A stretch of DNA of 64,000 nucleotides from Amycolatopsis sp. (GCF_025464955.1 NZ_JAODNM010000124.1:434001-498000), one strand, 5' to 3'. Counted from the first letter of the stretch, positions 17,788-26,873 are shown. Notes: a model not told the origin generated them from the letters alone. Numbers and translations are program-made.

Positions 17788-18363
17788 ATGATGTCGGACA
17801 CGATCGACACGATCGAAGCCAAGCAGGACGACGCCGCGTCGGAGGCGACCGAGGAGTCCATCGAAGAATCCGCCACACCGGGACGCCGCGGAGACGACCT
17901 GCTCGTGCAGGAAGGCGACATCGCGGGTGACTACCTCGAGCGGCTGCTGGACCTGCTCGACTACGACGGCGACATCGACCTCGATGTCGAAGCCGGTCGC
18001 GCGATCGTCAGCATCGACGGCGGCGAGGATCTCGAGAAGCTCGTCGGCTCGCGGGGCAACGTCCTCGAGGCGCTGCAGGAGCTGACTCGGCTCGCGGTTC
18101 AGCAGGAGACCGGTTCTCGCAGCCGGCTCATGCTGGACATCGCGGGCTGGCGTGCGGACCGCCGCGAGGAGCTGAAGGAGCTGGGCCGCTCGACCGCCGA
18201 GTCCGTGGTCTCCTCCGGCGAGCGTGTGCGGCTTCAGCCGATGAGCCCGTTCGAGCGCAAGGTCGTGCACGACGCGGTCGCCGCGGTTGACGGAGTTCAC
18301 AGCGAGAGCGAGGGTGAAGACCCGAAGCGTCGCGTGGTGGTCTTCCCCGACACCGAGGCCTGA
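17788..18363 (+). CDS. jag: Jag/KhpB RNA-binding protein (KH and R3H domains)
   Basis: Single-stranded nucleic acid binding protein, 191 aa. An acidic N-terminus precedes a KH-like domain (AIVSIDGGEDLEKLVGSRGN, VLEALQELTRLAVQ) and a C-terminal R3H domain (LQPMSPFERKVVHDAVA, then DPKRRVVVFP). ATG 17788 or 17791 is chosen because GGAGAGGAG lies just upstream; a TTG overlapping yidC is less likely. Last gene of the rpmH operon. Confidence 0.93.
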   Translation: MMSDTIDTIEAKQDDAASEATEESIEESATPGRRGDDLLVQEGDIAGDYLERLLDLLDYDGDIDLDVEAGRAIVSIDGGEDLEKLVGSRGNVLEALQELTRLAVQQETGSRSRLMLDIAGWRADRREELKELGRSTAESVVSSGERVRLQPMSPFERKVVHDAVAAVDGVHSESEGEDPKRRVVVFPDTEA

Positions 18364-18381
18364 CAGCCGTCAGAACTACGA

Positions 18382-18420
18382 ACCGCCCCACTGGATCTTC
18401 CGGTGGGGCGGTTTTGTTTT
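18382..18420 (+). terminator. Rho-independent terminator of the rpmH-jag operon
   Basis: Stem 18382-18395 with 18399-18412 (ACCGCCCCACTGGA / TCCGGTGGGGCGGT, one G-T pair, 3-nt loop) followed by TTTTGTTTT. Nineteen bases after the jag stop. Confidence 0.92.
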
Positions 18421-18432
18421 GTGGTGAGCGCG

Positions 18433-19020
18433 TCAGTGACTGAGCGGACGGTGTGCTTCCGCCGCGAGCTGAACGCGCTCGACGTAGGCGGTCGACGTTT
18501 CCTCGGGATCGCTCGCTGTCCGCCCGTCGATCATTTCGCGGACGATGTCCGCATGCCCGGCGTGGTGCGCGGTCTCGGCGACCATGCGCACCAGCAGAGA
18601 GCCGAACGTCGTCTCCCGCCGTGCTTCAGGCCACCACGAAACGCTCGCCGGTGAGTCGAGCGCCAGCTGGCCAATCGACTCATCCGAGTGCGCCCAGGCC
18701 GCTCGGTACAAGTCGACGATGTAGGTCTTGCTCTCTTCGGCTTTCGCCCACATGTCCGCGCCATCCCAGATCGACCCGTCGTCGACCCAAGGCAACTGAA
18801 CCGGCGAAGGACGACCTACGGAGTTCCCCAGATAGGCAAGCTCGAGCCCGGCGAGATGTTTGGCGAGCCCGAGCAAGTTGGTAGCGGTCGGTGTCATCGG
18901 TCGCCGGATCTGGTACTCCGTCAAGCCGTCGAGCGCGGCGAGGACGGTCTCCCGGGACTCCTGGAGGTATCGGCGTAAGTCGCGGGTGAGTGTGGCGTCG
19001 ACGTCAGATCGTTCGGTCAT
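18433..19020 (-). CDS. DinB family protein (DUF664 type)
   Basis: 195 aa, four-helix DinB/YfiT-like metal-binding fold. Conserved histidines appear in LLGLAKHLAGLELAYLG (first metal His), and RMVAETAHHAGHADIVREMI (HxxxH). Members include mycothiol- or bacillithiol-dependent S-transferases, but the substrate here cannot be told. It is encoded against the rpmH and rsmG genes and separates jag from rsmG. Start ATG 19020. Confidence 0.85.
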   Translation of the reverse strand: MTERSDVDATLTRDLRRYLQESRETVLAALDGLTEYQIRRPMTPTATNLLGLAKHLAGLELAYLGNSVGRPSPVQLPWVDDGSIWDGADMWAKAEESKTYIVDLYRAAWAHSDESIGQLALDSPASVSWWPEARRETTFGSLLVRMVAETAHHAGHADIVREMIDGRTASDPEETSTAYVERVQLAAEAHRPLSH

Positions 19021-19040
19021 GCGCCGAGGCTAACGCTCCG

Positions 19041-19335
19041 CGTTTCACGTGAAACGGTTAGCCGAGCGCCTGCATCACCGAAGCGAACCGGATGGCATTT
19101 TTCGCGGCAGAAGGCCGGGACCGGACGACTTCTGCCGGGTCGGCGGAGAAGCAGCCGACGTACATCGTCGACCCCTCGACGACATGGACACCGAGTCGCT
19201 CTCGATGTCCACAGTTTCACGTGAAACGGCGCGAGAGGCTCGGTCGCTAGGTGGAGTTGTCCACAATTGCGGTCTGTCGCTCGGATCTGGCGGCGGAGTC
19301 GTGGACAATCAACCTGAGCCGTTTCACGTGAAACG
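19041..19335. promoter_or_regulatory. Three parS sites interleaved with DnaA boxes
   Basis: This 336-bp gap before rsmG has three copies of the perfect 14-bp parS core GTTTCACGTGAAAC: 19042-19055, 19214-19227 and 19321-19334. Among them lie DnaA-box sequences: ATGTCCACA (19205-19213, abutting the second parS), TTGTCCACA (19257-19265, perfect) and CGTGGACAA (19300-19308, TTGTCCACG on the other strand). The third parS is 22 bases upstream of the rsmG start. Confidence 0.9.
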
Positions 19336-19356
19336 GCGATGGTTGAGGAGTGATCA

Positions 19357-20037
19357 GTGAGCTTGGATGGTGCCGCGGTCGCGGTGCGCACAGCGGCAAC
19401 CAAGGTCTTCGGTGACCACGTCGACAAGGCCGAGGGGTACGTCGAGCTCCTGCGCGAGCATGGCGTCGAGCGTGGGTTGATCGGACCGCGTGAGGTGGAT
19501 CGACTCTGGGAGCGGCACGTTCTGAACTCCGCGGTGATCGGTGAACGCATCCCCGAAGGTGCCCGCGTCGTCGATGTCGGGTCCGGCGCAGGGCTACCGG
19601 GTGTGCCGCTGGCGATCAGTCGACCGGACCTCGATATCGTTCTCCTCGAGCCGATGGCCCGTCGGGTCGACTGGCTCACCGAAGTTGCCGAGAAGCTGGA
19701 CCTCTCCATCATCATCGTGCGTGGACGCGCGGAGGAACGAGAAGTGCGCGAGCAGGTAGGCGACGCGGACGTCGTCACCGCTCGCGCCGTCGCTCCCCTG
19801 GCTCGTCTCGCGGGATGGTGTCTGCCGCTCGTGCGGCCTGGTGGCCTTCTTCTCGCACTCAAGGGTGCGAGTGCCGCCGAGGAAATCGAACGTGACCAAC
19901 TGGCTGTCCGACGAGCAGGTGGCGGGTCCCCAGTGGTCGCCGAGTGTGGCTCGGCGGTCCTTGAGGTACCGACCACGGTCGTCCTGATCGAGCGGCTTGC
20001 GGCGAAGCCGGCGCGGCACCGAGGCAGGCAGAAGTAG
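19357..20037 (+). CDS. rsmG: 16S rRNA (guanine-527-N7)-methyltransferase
   Basis: SAM-dependent methyltransferase of 16S rRNA, 226 aa. SAM motif VVDVGSGAGLPGVPLAI, acidic motif IVLLEPMARRVDWL, VVTARAVAPL and PGGLLLALKG are all present, as is LWERHVLNS near the N-terminus. GTG 19357 has GAGGAG upstream. Its usual place next to parAB is kept. Loss of RsmG is known in other species to give low-level streptomycin resistance; this copy looks intact. Confidence 0.96.
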   Translation: MSLDGAAVAVRTAATKVFGDHVDKAEGYVELLREHGVERGLIGPREVDRLWERHVLNSAVIGERIPEGARVVDVGSGAGLPGVPLAISRPDLDIVLLEPMARRVDWLTEVAEKLDLSIIIVRGRAEEREVREQVGDADVVTARAVAPLARLAGWCLPLVRPGGLLLALKGASAAEEIERDQLAVRRAGGGSPVVAECGSAVLEVPTTVVLIERLAAKPARHRGRQK

Positions 20038-20061
20038 TGCACCACGAGTACGGAGCCGCGA

Positions 20062-20077
20062 TGTTCCACGTGAAACG
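20062..20077. promoter_or_regulatory. parS site between rsmG and parA
   Basis: TGTTCCACGTGAAACG, one mismatch to the 14-bp core GTTTCACGTGAAAC. It lies 25 bases past the rsmG stop, about 80-97 bases before parA. Confidence 0.8.
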
Positions 20078-20158
20078 CCGCGGCCAGATCGCCGCTGAGA
20101 CTTCACCGCATGAGCCCGCTACCCATGAGCCATCCACACAGAGGAGGTGTCTCGACCG

Positions 20159-21088
20159 GTGACTCCCCCGCCGTCAGACCCCACAAGCACCAGCAGCGAG
20201 CTGGGCTGGACCCCGATCGCCGAGGAAGCAGTACGCGCCGCGCGCATCCTGCACCCGAAGGCGAACCAGCTGCCCCGCCCCGACCACCGGCGAGTGCTGA
20301 CCGTTGCCAACCAGAAGGGTGGCGTCGGCAAGACGACGAGCACGGTGAACCTGGCCGCCGCCCTGGCCGTCCACGGGCTGAAGACGTTGGTGATCGACCT
20401 TGACCCGCAGGGCAACGCCAGCACCGCGTTGAACATCGAACACCGCTCGGGCACGCCGTCCATCTACGAGGTGCTGATCGGCGAGGTGACGCTCGCCGAG
20501 GCGTCCGCGGTCAGCGAGCAGTCCCCGAACCTCTTCTGCGTTCCCGCAACGATCGACCTTGCCGGCGCCGAGATCGAACTGGTGTCGATGACGTCCCGCG
20601 AGCACCGGCTGAAGGAGGCGCTGTCGACGGAGATCCTCGACGAGATCGGCGTCGACTACGTCTTCATCGACTGCCCGCCGTCGCTGGGCCTGCTGACGGT
20701 CAACGCCATGGTGGCCGCACAGGAGGTACTGATCCCGATCCAGTGCGAGTACTACGCGCTCGAGGGACTCGGCCAGCTGCTCAGCAACATCGAGCTCGTC
20801 CAGGCCCACCTGAACCGCGAACTGACCGTCTCGACGATCCTGCTCACCATGTACGACGGCCGCACGAAGCTGGCCGACCAGGTGACGCAGGAGGTGCGCA
20901 ACCACTTTGGCGACACCGTGCTCACGACGGTGATTCCCCGGAGCGTGAAGGTCTCTGAGGCGCCCGGGTATGGCCAGACGGTCCTCGCCTACGATCCGGG
21001 TTCCCGTGGCGCCATGAGCTACATGGACGCCGCAAAGGAGATCGCCGTGCGCGGGGCGACGGACGGACAGAAGGGCGGAGAGTTATGA
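20159..21088 (+). CDS. parA: Chromosome partitioning ATPase ParA
   Basis: Deviant Walker ATPase that positions ParB-parS complexes. 309 aa. VANQKGGVGKTTSTVNLAAA is the deviant Walker A, followed by LVIDLDPQGNAS, YVFIDCPPSLGLLT and VKVSEAPGYGQTV. GTG 20159 is preferred: GAGGAGG (20141-20147) lies 11 bases upstream, whereas GTG 20147 would abut or overlap it. A ~45-residue N-terminal extension precedes the ATPase core. Followed by parB with a four-base overlap. Confidence 0.96.
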   Translation: MTPPPSDPTSTSSELGWTPIAEEAVRAARILHPKANQLPRPDHRRVLTVANQKGGVGKTTSTVNLAAALAVHGLKTLVIDLDPQGNASTALNIEHRSGTPSIYEVLIGEVTLAEASAVSEQSPNLFCVPATIDLAGAEIELVSMTSREHRLKEALSTEILDEIGVDYVFIDCPPSLGLLTVNAMVAAQEVLIPIQCEYYALEGLGQLLSNIELVQAHLNRELTVSTILLTMYDGRTKLADQVTQEVRNHFGDTVLTTVIPRSVKVSEAPGYGQTVLAYDPGSRGAMSYMDAAKEIAVRGATDGQKGGEL

Positions 21089-22092
21089 CGGAGCGAAGGG
21101 GCGGCCTCGGCCGCGGCCTGGCGGCGCTGATCCCGACCGGGCCGCCGCCCGGATCGGGCCCGACGTCGATCGTCGAGCGGGAGTCCGCCGACCATCGTCC
21201 GGGCAACGGCTCGGTCCGTGACGGCGGGGCGGGGCCGCTCGGCGCCGCCGCGTCGAGCGGTGAAGTCGCCGGTGCGGTCTACCGGGAACTGCCGATCACG
21301 TCGATCAAGCCGAACCCGAAGCAGCCGCGGCAGGTCTTCGACGAGGAAGCACTGGGCGAACTCGAGCACTCGATTCGAGAGTTCGGACTCATGCAGCCCA
21401 TCGTCGTGCGCGAGTTGGGCAACGGTGAGTACGAGCTCGTCATGGGTGAGCGGCGGCTGCGCGCGTCGCAGCTGGCCGAGCTCGAAGCCATCCCCGCCAT
21501 CGTCCGGCAGACCGCCGACGAAGCGATGCTGCGCGACGCGCTGCTCGAGAACATCCACCGCGTTCAGCTCAACCCGCTCGAAGAAGCAGCCGCGTATCAG
21601 CAGCTGCTCGACGAGTTCGCGGTCACCCACGAGGAGCTCGCCAGCCGGATCGGCCGCAGCAGGCCGGTCATTACGAACACGATCCGGCTGCTGAAACTCC
21701 CGCTTCCGGTCCAGCGCCGGGTCGCCGCGGGCGTCCTTTCGGCGGGGCACGCCCGCGCGCTGCTCTCGCTGGACGACGCCGGGAGTCAGGAAGAGCTGGC
21801 GGTTCGCATCGTCGCGGAGGGCATGTCGGTCCGCGCGACGGAAGAAGCGGTCACCCTCAAAAAGGGTGAGAAGCCGGTGAAGCCGAAGGCTCCCCCACGC
21901 AAGCCGATCCAGGCTCCGGGGCTCCAAGATCTCGCGGACCGGCTCTCGAACACGTTCGATACGAGGGTCAAGGTCGACCTCGGTCGCCGCAAGGGCCGGA
22001 TCGTGCTCGAATTCGGTTCGGTCGACGACCTCGAACGCATCGTATCGATCATCGACGGAAATGAGACAAAACAGGCACGGGAAACCGACTAG
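21085..22092 (+). CDS. parB: Chromosome partitioning protein ParB
   Basis: CTP-dependent clamp that loads at parS and spreads. 335 aa. Begins with the conserved RRGGLGRGLAALIP peptide (ParA-interacting), then PITSIKPNPKQPR, the CTP-binding GERRLRASQL, the HTH region (ASRIGRSRPVITNTIRLLKL) and a C-terminal dimerisation domain (LSNTFDTRVKVDLGRRKGRI). ATG overlaps the parA stop (ATGA). Cognate sites are visible at 19042, 19214, 19321 and 20063. Confidence 0.97.
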   Translation: MTERRGGLGRGLAALIPTGPPPGSGPTSIVERESADHRPGNGSVRDGGAGPLGAAASSGEVAGAVYRELPITSIKPNPKQPRQVFDEEALGELEHSIREFGLMQPIVVRELGNGEYELVMGERRLRASQLAELEAIPAIVRQTADEAMLRDALLENIHRVQLNPLEEAAAYQQLLDEFAVTHEELASRIGRSRPVITNTIRLLKLPLPVQRRVAAGVLSAGHARALLSLDDAGSQEELAVRIVAEGMSVRATEEAVTLKKGEKPVKPKAPPRKPIQAPGLQDLADRLSNTFDTRVKVDLGRRKGRIVLEFGSVDDLERIVSIIDGNETKQARETD

Positions 22093-22214
22093 GGATCACC
22101 CCGGGTCGTTTCGTCACGGTGATGATTGCTCGCGGTACTGGTTCTCGTCACGCGAAGTCACCAGATTGAACGGCCGGCGGCTCAGCAGAATTCTCGGTCC
22201 CCGCTGTCTCTGAG

Positions 22215-23165
22215 TCAGCTTCGGCGTTCGATGGCGCGCGAGACGAGTTCGCCGAACACCGAGCCGAGCGAGGAGCCGGACGCTTCGATCGCCATCGGCA
22301 CGGTCGACGTCTCGGTCAGGCCCGGCGAGAGGTTGACTTCCAGGAATTCGACGGTGCCGTCGGTACGGATGATCGCGTCCGTGCGGGAAATGTCGCGCAG
22401 CCCGAGCAACCGGTGCGCGGCGACGGCGAGTTCGCTGACCGACTTCGCGTCAGCCTCGGACAACCTTGCCGGCGCGAAGAAATCCGTCAGCCCGGCGGTG
22501 TAGCGGGCGGTGTAGTCGTAGACGCCGCTCTCCGGCACGATTTCGACGGCAGGCAGAGCAACCGGACCAGCTGCGCCTTCGATTACCGTCACGGCCACCT
22601 CAACGCCGTCTACGAAGCGCTCCGCGAGCACGGTGTCCCCGTAGGCGAAGCAACCGACCATCGCGGCGGGCAGTTCGGTCGCCTCGCGGACGACCTGGGT
22701 GCCGAGCGCGGATCCGCCCTGATCGGGCTTGAGGATCAGCGGCAGCCCCAGCCGTACGACCATCGCGTCGAGGACGCCCTGCGCGCCGAGTTCGCGGAAC
22801 GTGCTGTGCGGCAGGACGACCCAGTTCGGAGTCGAGTAACCGGCCTTCTCCAGCAACGCCTTCGCCGTGGGCTTGTCCCACGCGTGGCGACAGCCCTGAG
22901 AACTCGTTCCCACATAAGGAACTTCGAGCATCTCCAGGATCGTTTGCACCGAGCCGTTCTCGCCCTCGCCGCCGTGCAGGGCCACCACGACCGCGTCCGG
23001 GCGCTGCGTGCGCAGGCGGTTGATCAAGCCCGCGTCGGTGTCCCACTCCTCGACGGACAGACCCTCGCTCCGGAGTGCCGCGGACAGGCGCCGGCCGGAG
23101 CGGAGCGAGACGTCACGTTCGTGGGACAGACCGCCTGAGAGCACGGCAACGGTACGTTCGGCCAC
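22215..23165 (-). CDS. ddl: D-alanine--D-alanine ligase family protein
   Basis: ATP-grasp ligase, 316 aa, making D-Ala-D-Ala for peptidoglycan precursors. VLSGGLSHERDVSLRSG matches the N-terminal substrate loop, VVALHGGEGENGSVQ the next motif; ATP-grasp motifs LILKPDQGGSALGTQVV and VEFLEVNLSPGLTETS follow. The omega-loop Tyr of D-Ala-D-Ala enzymes is kept (VYDYTARY), so a VanA-type D-lactate ligase is unlikely. A second, housekeeping ddl could exist elsewhere. Convergent with parB; the 122-base gap shows no strong terminator. Confidence 0.88.
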   Translation of the reverse strand: MAERTVAVLSGGLSHERDVSLRSGRRLSAALRSEGLSVEEWDTDAGLINRLRTQRPDAVVVALHGGEGENGSVQTILEMLEVPYVGTSSQGCRHAWDKPTAKALLEKAGYSTPNWVVLPHSTFRELGAQGVLDAMVVRLGLPLILKPDQGGSALGTQVVREATELPAAMVGCFAYGDTVLAERFVDGVEVAVTVIEGAAGPVALPAVEIVPESGVYDYTARYTAGLTDFFAPARLSEADAKSVSELAVAAHRLLGLRDISRTDAIIRTDGTVEFLEVNLSPGLTETSTVPMAIEASGSSLGSVFGELVSRAIERRS

Positions 23166-23227
23166 CGGGTGACTCCTTATGTCTCATGTGGACGGTCGGG
23201 TGGACCGCCGGCAAAACCCGAGGGCGC

Positions 23228-24547
23228 TCAGGCCGTGTCGGGAGACGGGTTCTGTGGACCCGAGATGGTGCGTGGGCTCACGTTACCGAAGGTGCGCATG
23301 AGGTCCATTTCGGACTCCAGCACGGCGGCGAGGCGCCGGACGCCTTCCTTGATCCGGTCGGGCGTCGGATAGCAGTACGACAACCGCATCTGTCTGCTGC
23401 CGAACGCATCCGCGTAGAAGCCGGTCCCAGAGGCGTACGCGACTCGCGCGGTCACCGCCCGCGGCAGCATCGCCTTGGTGTCGACCCCCGGGGGCACGGT
23501 CACCCAGACGTAGAACCCGCCGTCCGGGTGGGTCCAGCTGCAACCGGCCGGCATGTGCTGCTCCAGTGCGGTCAACATGGCGTCGCGGCGCTCGCGGTAG
23601 CTCTCCTGGAACTTCTTGATCTGGCCCTGCCAGTCGTGGGTCGCCAGGTACCGCGAAACGATCATCTGGTTCAGCGTCGGCGGGCACAGCGTCGCGGATT
23701 CGGCGGCCAGCACCAGTTTTTCGCGCACGGCGTGCGGAGCGAGCACCCAGCCGACCCGGAGACCCGATGCGAACGTCTTCGAGAACGAACCGAGGTACAC
23801 GACGTTGTCCGGGTCGAGCGAGCGGAGTGCGGGATACGTCTGGCCGTCGAAGCCGAGTAGCCCGTACGGGTTGTCCTCGACCACGAGGACGCCGTACTCG
23901 CGGCAGATCTCGAGGATCTCGGCGCGGCGCTCTACGGCCAGCGTCACACCGGCGGGGTTGTGGAAATTGGGGATCGTGTAAAGGAACTTGACTCGCTTGC
24001 CGTGCTTCTCGGCCTGGGCGAGTGCATCCCGCAAGGCCTCGGGCACCAGGCCGTCGTCGTCCATAGTGACGTGAGTCACCTGGGCCTGGTACGCCGTGAA
24101 AGATCCCAGCGCGCCGACGTAGGACGGACCTTCGGCGATGACGATGTCGCCCGGGTCGCAGAACAGCCGGGTGACCATGTCGAGGCCCATCTGCGAGCCG
24201 ACCGTCACCACGACGTCGTCAGGATGCGCCGAGATGCCTTCCAGCGCCATGATTTCGCAGATCTGCTCCCGCAGCACCGGGATGCCGTGCGCGGAGCCGT
24301 ACTGCAGCGCGACCAGCCCGTCCTCGGCGATGATCTCGGCGACCTGCGTCGACAGCGTGTCCAGCGGCAGCGCCGCCAGGTTTGGCATACCGCCCGCGAG
24401 CGAGACGACCTCCGGCCGGCTCGCGACGGCGAACAACGCTCGGATCTCCGATGCGGTCATCCCGGCGGTGCGCGCGGCGTACCGGTCGAGATGCGGGTCG
24501 AGGTTGTGGTGGCCGGCTTGCAGCCTGACAGGGCGGTTCTCGGTCAT
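23228..24547 (-). CDS. PLP-dependent aminotransferase (2-aminoadipate/aromatic type)
   Basis: Fold-type I aminotransferase, 439 aa, of the class that includes LysN and kynurenine/2-aminoadipate aminotransferases. EVVSLAGGMPN near the N-terminus, NPAGVTL (substrate carboxylate region), VVEDNPYGLL with the PLP-contacting Asp, and SFSKTFASGLRVGW holding the PLP Lys. No N-terminal GntR domain, so it is not a MocR regulator. ATG 24547 is preferred over GTG 24559. Exact substrate unknown. Confidence 0.88.
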   Translation of the reverse strand: MTENRPVRLQAGHHNLDPHLDRYAARTAGMTASEIRALFAVASRPEVVSLAGGMPNLAALPLDTLSTQVAEIIAEDGLVALQYGSAHGIPVLREQICEIMALEGISAHPDDVVVTVGSQMGLDMVTRLFCDPGDIVIAEGPSYVGALGSFTAYQAQVTHVTMDDDGLVPEALRDALAQAEKHGKRVKFLYTIPNFHNPAGVTLAVERRAEILEICREYGVLVVEDNPYGLLGFDGQTYPALRSLDPDNVVYLGSFSKTFASGLRVGWVLAPHAVREKLVLAAESATLCPPTLNQMIVSRYLATHDWQGQIKKFQESYRERRDAMLTALEQHMPAGCSWTHPDGGFYVWVTVPPGVDTKAMLPRAVTARVAYASGTGFYADAFGSRQMRLSYCYPTPDRIKEGVRRLAAVLESEMDLMRTFGNVSPRTISGPQNPSPDTA

Positions 24548-24749
24548 GGGACACGTCACCAGGATCTCGGCGGGCGGGTTCTACCGGCAGGTAGACCCAC
24601 CGAGTGTAACCACCACACCGTGTGGCCTAACCGACCTTTCGGCGCGCATCACATCGGCCTATCCTCGGACACGTCCTTTCGGACGTGTGCCGTGCCCTAT
24701 TCTGGAAGCACGGGTAGGCAGGTTTTCCGGTGTTCTGCAAGGAGGACGC

Positions 24750-25391
24750 GTGTCGCGACGCGTAGTGGGCGTCACGCTGGACAACCTCGAGCAGTTGCCC
24801 AAGCGCTGCCGGCGGTGCGTGTACTGGGAGGTCGCGCCGCATCTCAAGGCGCAGGCCGAGGAGTACGGCTCCACCGAGGTCGAGAAGGAGTCCTGGGTGT
24901 CGAGCGTGCTGCTCGAATGGGGCTCCTGCGGCCGGATCGCCTACAGCGACACCCTGCCCGTCGGTTTTGTCTTCTACGCCCCACCGAACGCCGTGCCGCG
25001 CGCTCGGGCGTTCCCCACCTCGCCTCCGGGCCCCGACGCCGTCCTGTTGACGGCGTTCCAGGTGCTGCCCGAGTTCCGTGGCGGCGGGCTGGGCCGCATG
25101 CTCGTCCAGGCCGTGGCGAAGGACCTCACCAAGCGCGGGGTAAAGGCGATCGAGGCGTTCGGTGACGCCGATCCGGCCGAGAACGAGCTCGAGGAACACA
25201 GCTGCGTCGTGCCGGCCGCGTTCCTGCAGAGCGTCGGCTTCAAGACCGTTCGTCCGCACCCGAAGTGGCCGCGCCTGCGTCTCGAACTGCGCTCGGCCAG
25301 CTCGTGGAAGGAAGACGTCGAGGCGGCTCTCGAGCGGTTGCTCGGACAGGTCACCATCACCACGGCCGAGCCGAGCCTCAACCGCGCCTAG
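24750..25391 (+). CDS. GNAT family N-acetyltransferase
   Basis: 213 aa. The acetyl-CoA binding motif A is LTAFQVLPEFRGGGLGRMLV, followed by AVAKDLTKRGVKAIEAFG. A CRRCVYWE segment near the N-terminus and PAAFLQSVGFKTVRPHPKWP at the C-terminus are usual for this actinobacterial subgroup encoded by cwlM. GTG 24750 has AAGGAGG (24739-24745) at good spacing; the upstream extension of this frame is antisense to the aminotransferase and rejected. Substrate unknown. Confidence 0.88.
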   Translation: MSRRVVGVTLDNLEQLPKRCRRCVYWEVAPHLKAQAEEYGSTEVEKESWVSSVLLEWGSCGRIAYSDTLPVGFVFYAPPNAVPRARAFPTSPPGPDAVLLTAFQVLPEFRGGGLGRMLVQAVAKDLTKRGVKAIEAFGDADPAENELEEHSCVVPAAFLQSVGFKTVRPHPKWPRLRLELRSASSWKEDVEAALERLLGQVTITTAEPSLNRA

Positions 25392-25480
25392 CCCATCTCT
25401 GACCCGTCGTCCTTCTAGCACGTGATCATCTAGCACAGTGCCGACCCTATGGCGCGGCACATCCACCGGTTGTGTATGGC

Positions 25481-25543
25481 TGTGGACGAAACCACAAGTT
25501 ATCCACAGATCGCTGCTGAGGACGTCGGCGAAGCTGTGGATGA
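25481..25543. promoter_or_regulatory. DnaA-box cluster between the GNAT gene and cwlM
   Basis: TGTGGACGA (25481-25489), perfect TTATCCACA (25499-25507) and TGTGGATGA (25535-25543) within 63 bases, in the convergent GNAT-cwlM gap, 12.5 kb from oriC. Confidence 0.5.
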
Positions 25544-25571
25544 ATCGGGCTGAGGGTGAATAACCTTCGGG

Positions 25572-26717
25572 TTACTCCGCCTTCGCCAACTCGTGCGCGA
25601 GCACGTCGGCGAAGGTGAAAGTCCCGGTGGGCTGGTCGCCTTCACCGAGCAAATACAGGCGCTTGACAGCGATCAGGATGCCTTCGGTGACCAGGTCGCG
25701 GAAGGCCGGATCGGACAGCCGCCGGTGGTCTTCGGAGTTCGTCAGGTACCCGACCTCCACCCGCACCGCGGGGCAGCGCGTCCTGGTGAAGATCTCCCAG
25801 GTCTTGGGGTGCGTGCGGCAGTCCAGCAGACCCGTGCGCGCGGCCACCTCACGCTGGATGAAGCCGGCGAGCAGTTCGCCCACCGTCGACGTCGTGCCGG
25901 TGCCGGTGCCGAAGTGGAAACTGGCGACGCCCTGGGCCTTCGGCGACGCGCTACCGTCGTTGTGCAGCGACAGGAAGAGGTCGGCGCCGGCGTCGTTGGC
26001 GAACTGCGCGCGCTCGGCCTCGGACGGGCTCTGGTTCGGGCCGCGGGAGATCAGCGCTTCCATCCCGGTGGCCTTCATCCGGCCCTCCAGGCGGCGCGCG
26101 AGGTCCCAGGCGAGGTCGGCCTCCCGCAGGCTGCCGGCGACGACGCCGAGGTCGTCACCGCCGTGCCCGGGGTCGATCACGATGCGCTTGCCGCGCAGCC
26201 GCGGTCCGGCACGCCGGACCTGCTCCTGCTCGCGCAGGAAGACCGGACGGCCGCCACTGGCTCGAGGGGACAGCTGCCGCAGCTGGCGGACCGTCTCCGC
26301 CCCGCAGATGCCGTCGACGACCATGCCCATGTCGCGCTGGAAGTTCCGCAGGGCGTGCTCGGTCTGCGGGCCGAAGGCGCCGTCGGGGCGGCCGGCGTTG
26401 TAGCCGAGCTCGGTGAGCCGCTCCTGCAACGCGAACACGTCGTCGCCGTGGATCGGGGCCGAGATGAGGTGCGCCAGCGGGCGGCTGCCCAGGTGGAAGC
26501 TGGCGCCGCGCAGCGCCCGGTAGGTCGCGGGACCCACCACTCCGTCAGTGATCAGGCCACGGCGCTGCTGGAAGGCACGAACGGCTTGTTCCACGGCCGT
26601 GTCGAAAGAACCGTACCCATCGGCACCACTTACCGCGGGCAGAAGTTCCACCGCAGCAAGAGCCGATCTGATCTCGGCGACGTCAGGTCCGGCGTCACCG
26701 CGGCGGAGTACCCGCAT
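25572..26717 (-). CDS. cwlM: CwlM-type N-acetylmuramoyl-L-alanine amidase homologue
   Basis: 381 aa without a signal peptide. Two peptidoglycan-binding-1 domains (~1-75 and ~85-150; RAFQQRRGLITDGVVGPATY and RNFQRDMGMVVDGICGAETV) precede an Amidase_3 domain with zinc ligands His185 (IDPGHGG), Glu199 and His252 (LSLHNDGS) and the catalytic Glu in VRVEVGYLTN. In mycobacteria CwlM is cytoplasmic, is phosphorylated on a C-terminal Thr and activates MurA; the C-terminal PTGTFTFADVLAHELAKAE with its Thr residues is kept here. Start ATG 26717. Confidence 0.9.
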   Translation of the reverse strand: MRVLRRGDAGPDVAEIRSALAAVELLPAVSGADGYGSFDTAVEQAVRAFQQRRGLITDGVVGPATYRALRGASFHLGSRPLAHLISAPIHGDDVFALQERLTELGYNAGRPDGAFGPQTEHALRNFQRDMGMVVDGICGAETVRQLRQLSPRASGGRPVFLREQEQVRRAGPRLRGKRIVIDPGHGGDDLGVVAGSLREADLAWDLARRLEGRMKATGMEALISRGPNQSPSEAERAQFANDAGADLFLSLHNDGSASPKAQGVASFHFGTGTGTTSTVGELLAGFIQREVAARTGLLDCRTHPKTWEIFTRTRCPAVRVEVGYLTNSEDHRRLSDPAFRDLVTEGILIAVKRLYLLGEGDQPTGTFTFADVLAHELAKAE

Positions 26718-26873
26718 GCACTCCTCGCTTTTCGCTCGGCACCGAACTCGAGTCTCGGTGCGACTACAGAAAACTTGGCACTGGGGAAGACCCAGTTCGT
26801 CTATTGTGCCCTGTGAACTCTGGGTGAGCGCGCAGGCCCGGTCTGTAGGTCAAGCCGCTGAACGTATGAGGAC

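Noticed and set aside
22215..23165. Possible VanA-type D-Ala-D-Lac ligase (glycopeptide self-resistance)
   Set aside because: The omega-loop Tyr typical of D-Ala-D-Ala ligases is present and no vanH or vanX neighbour exists.
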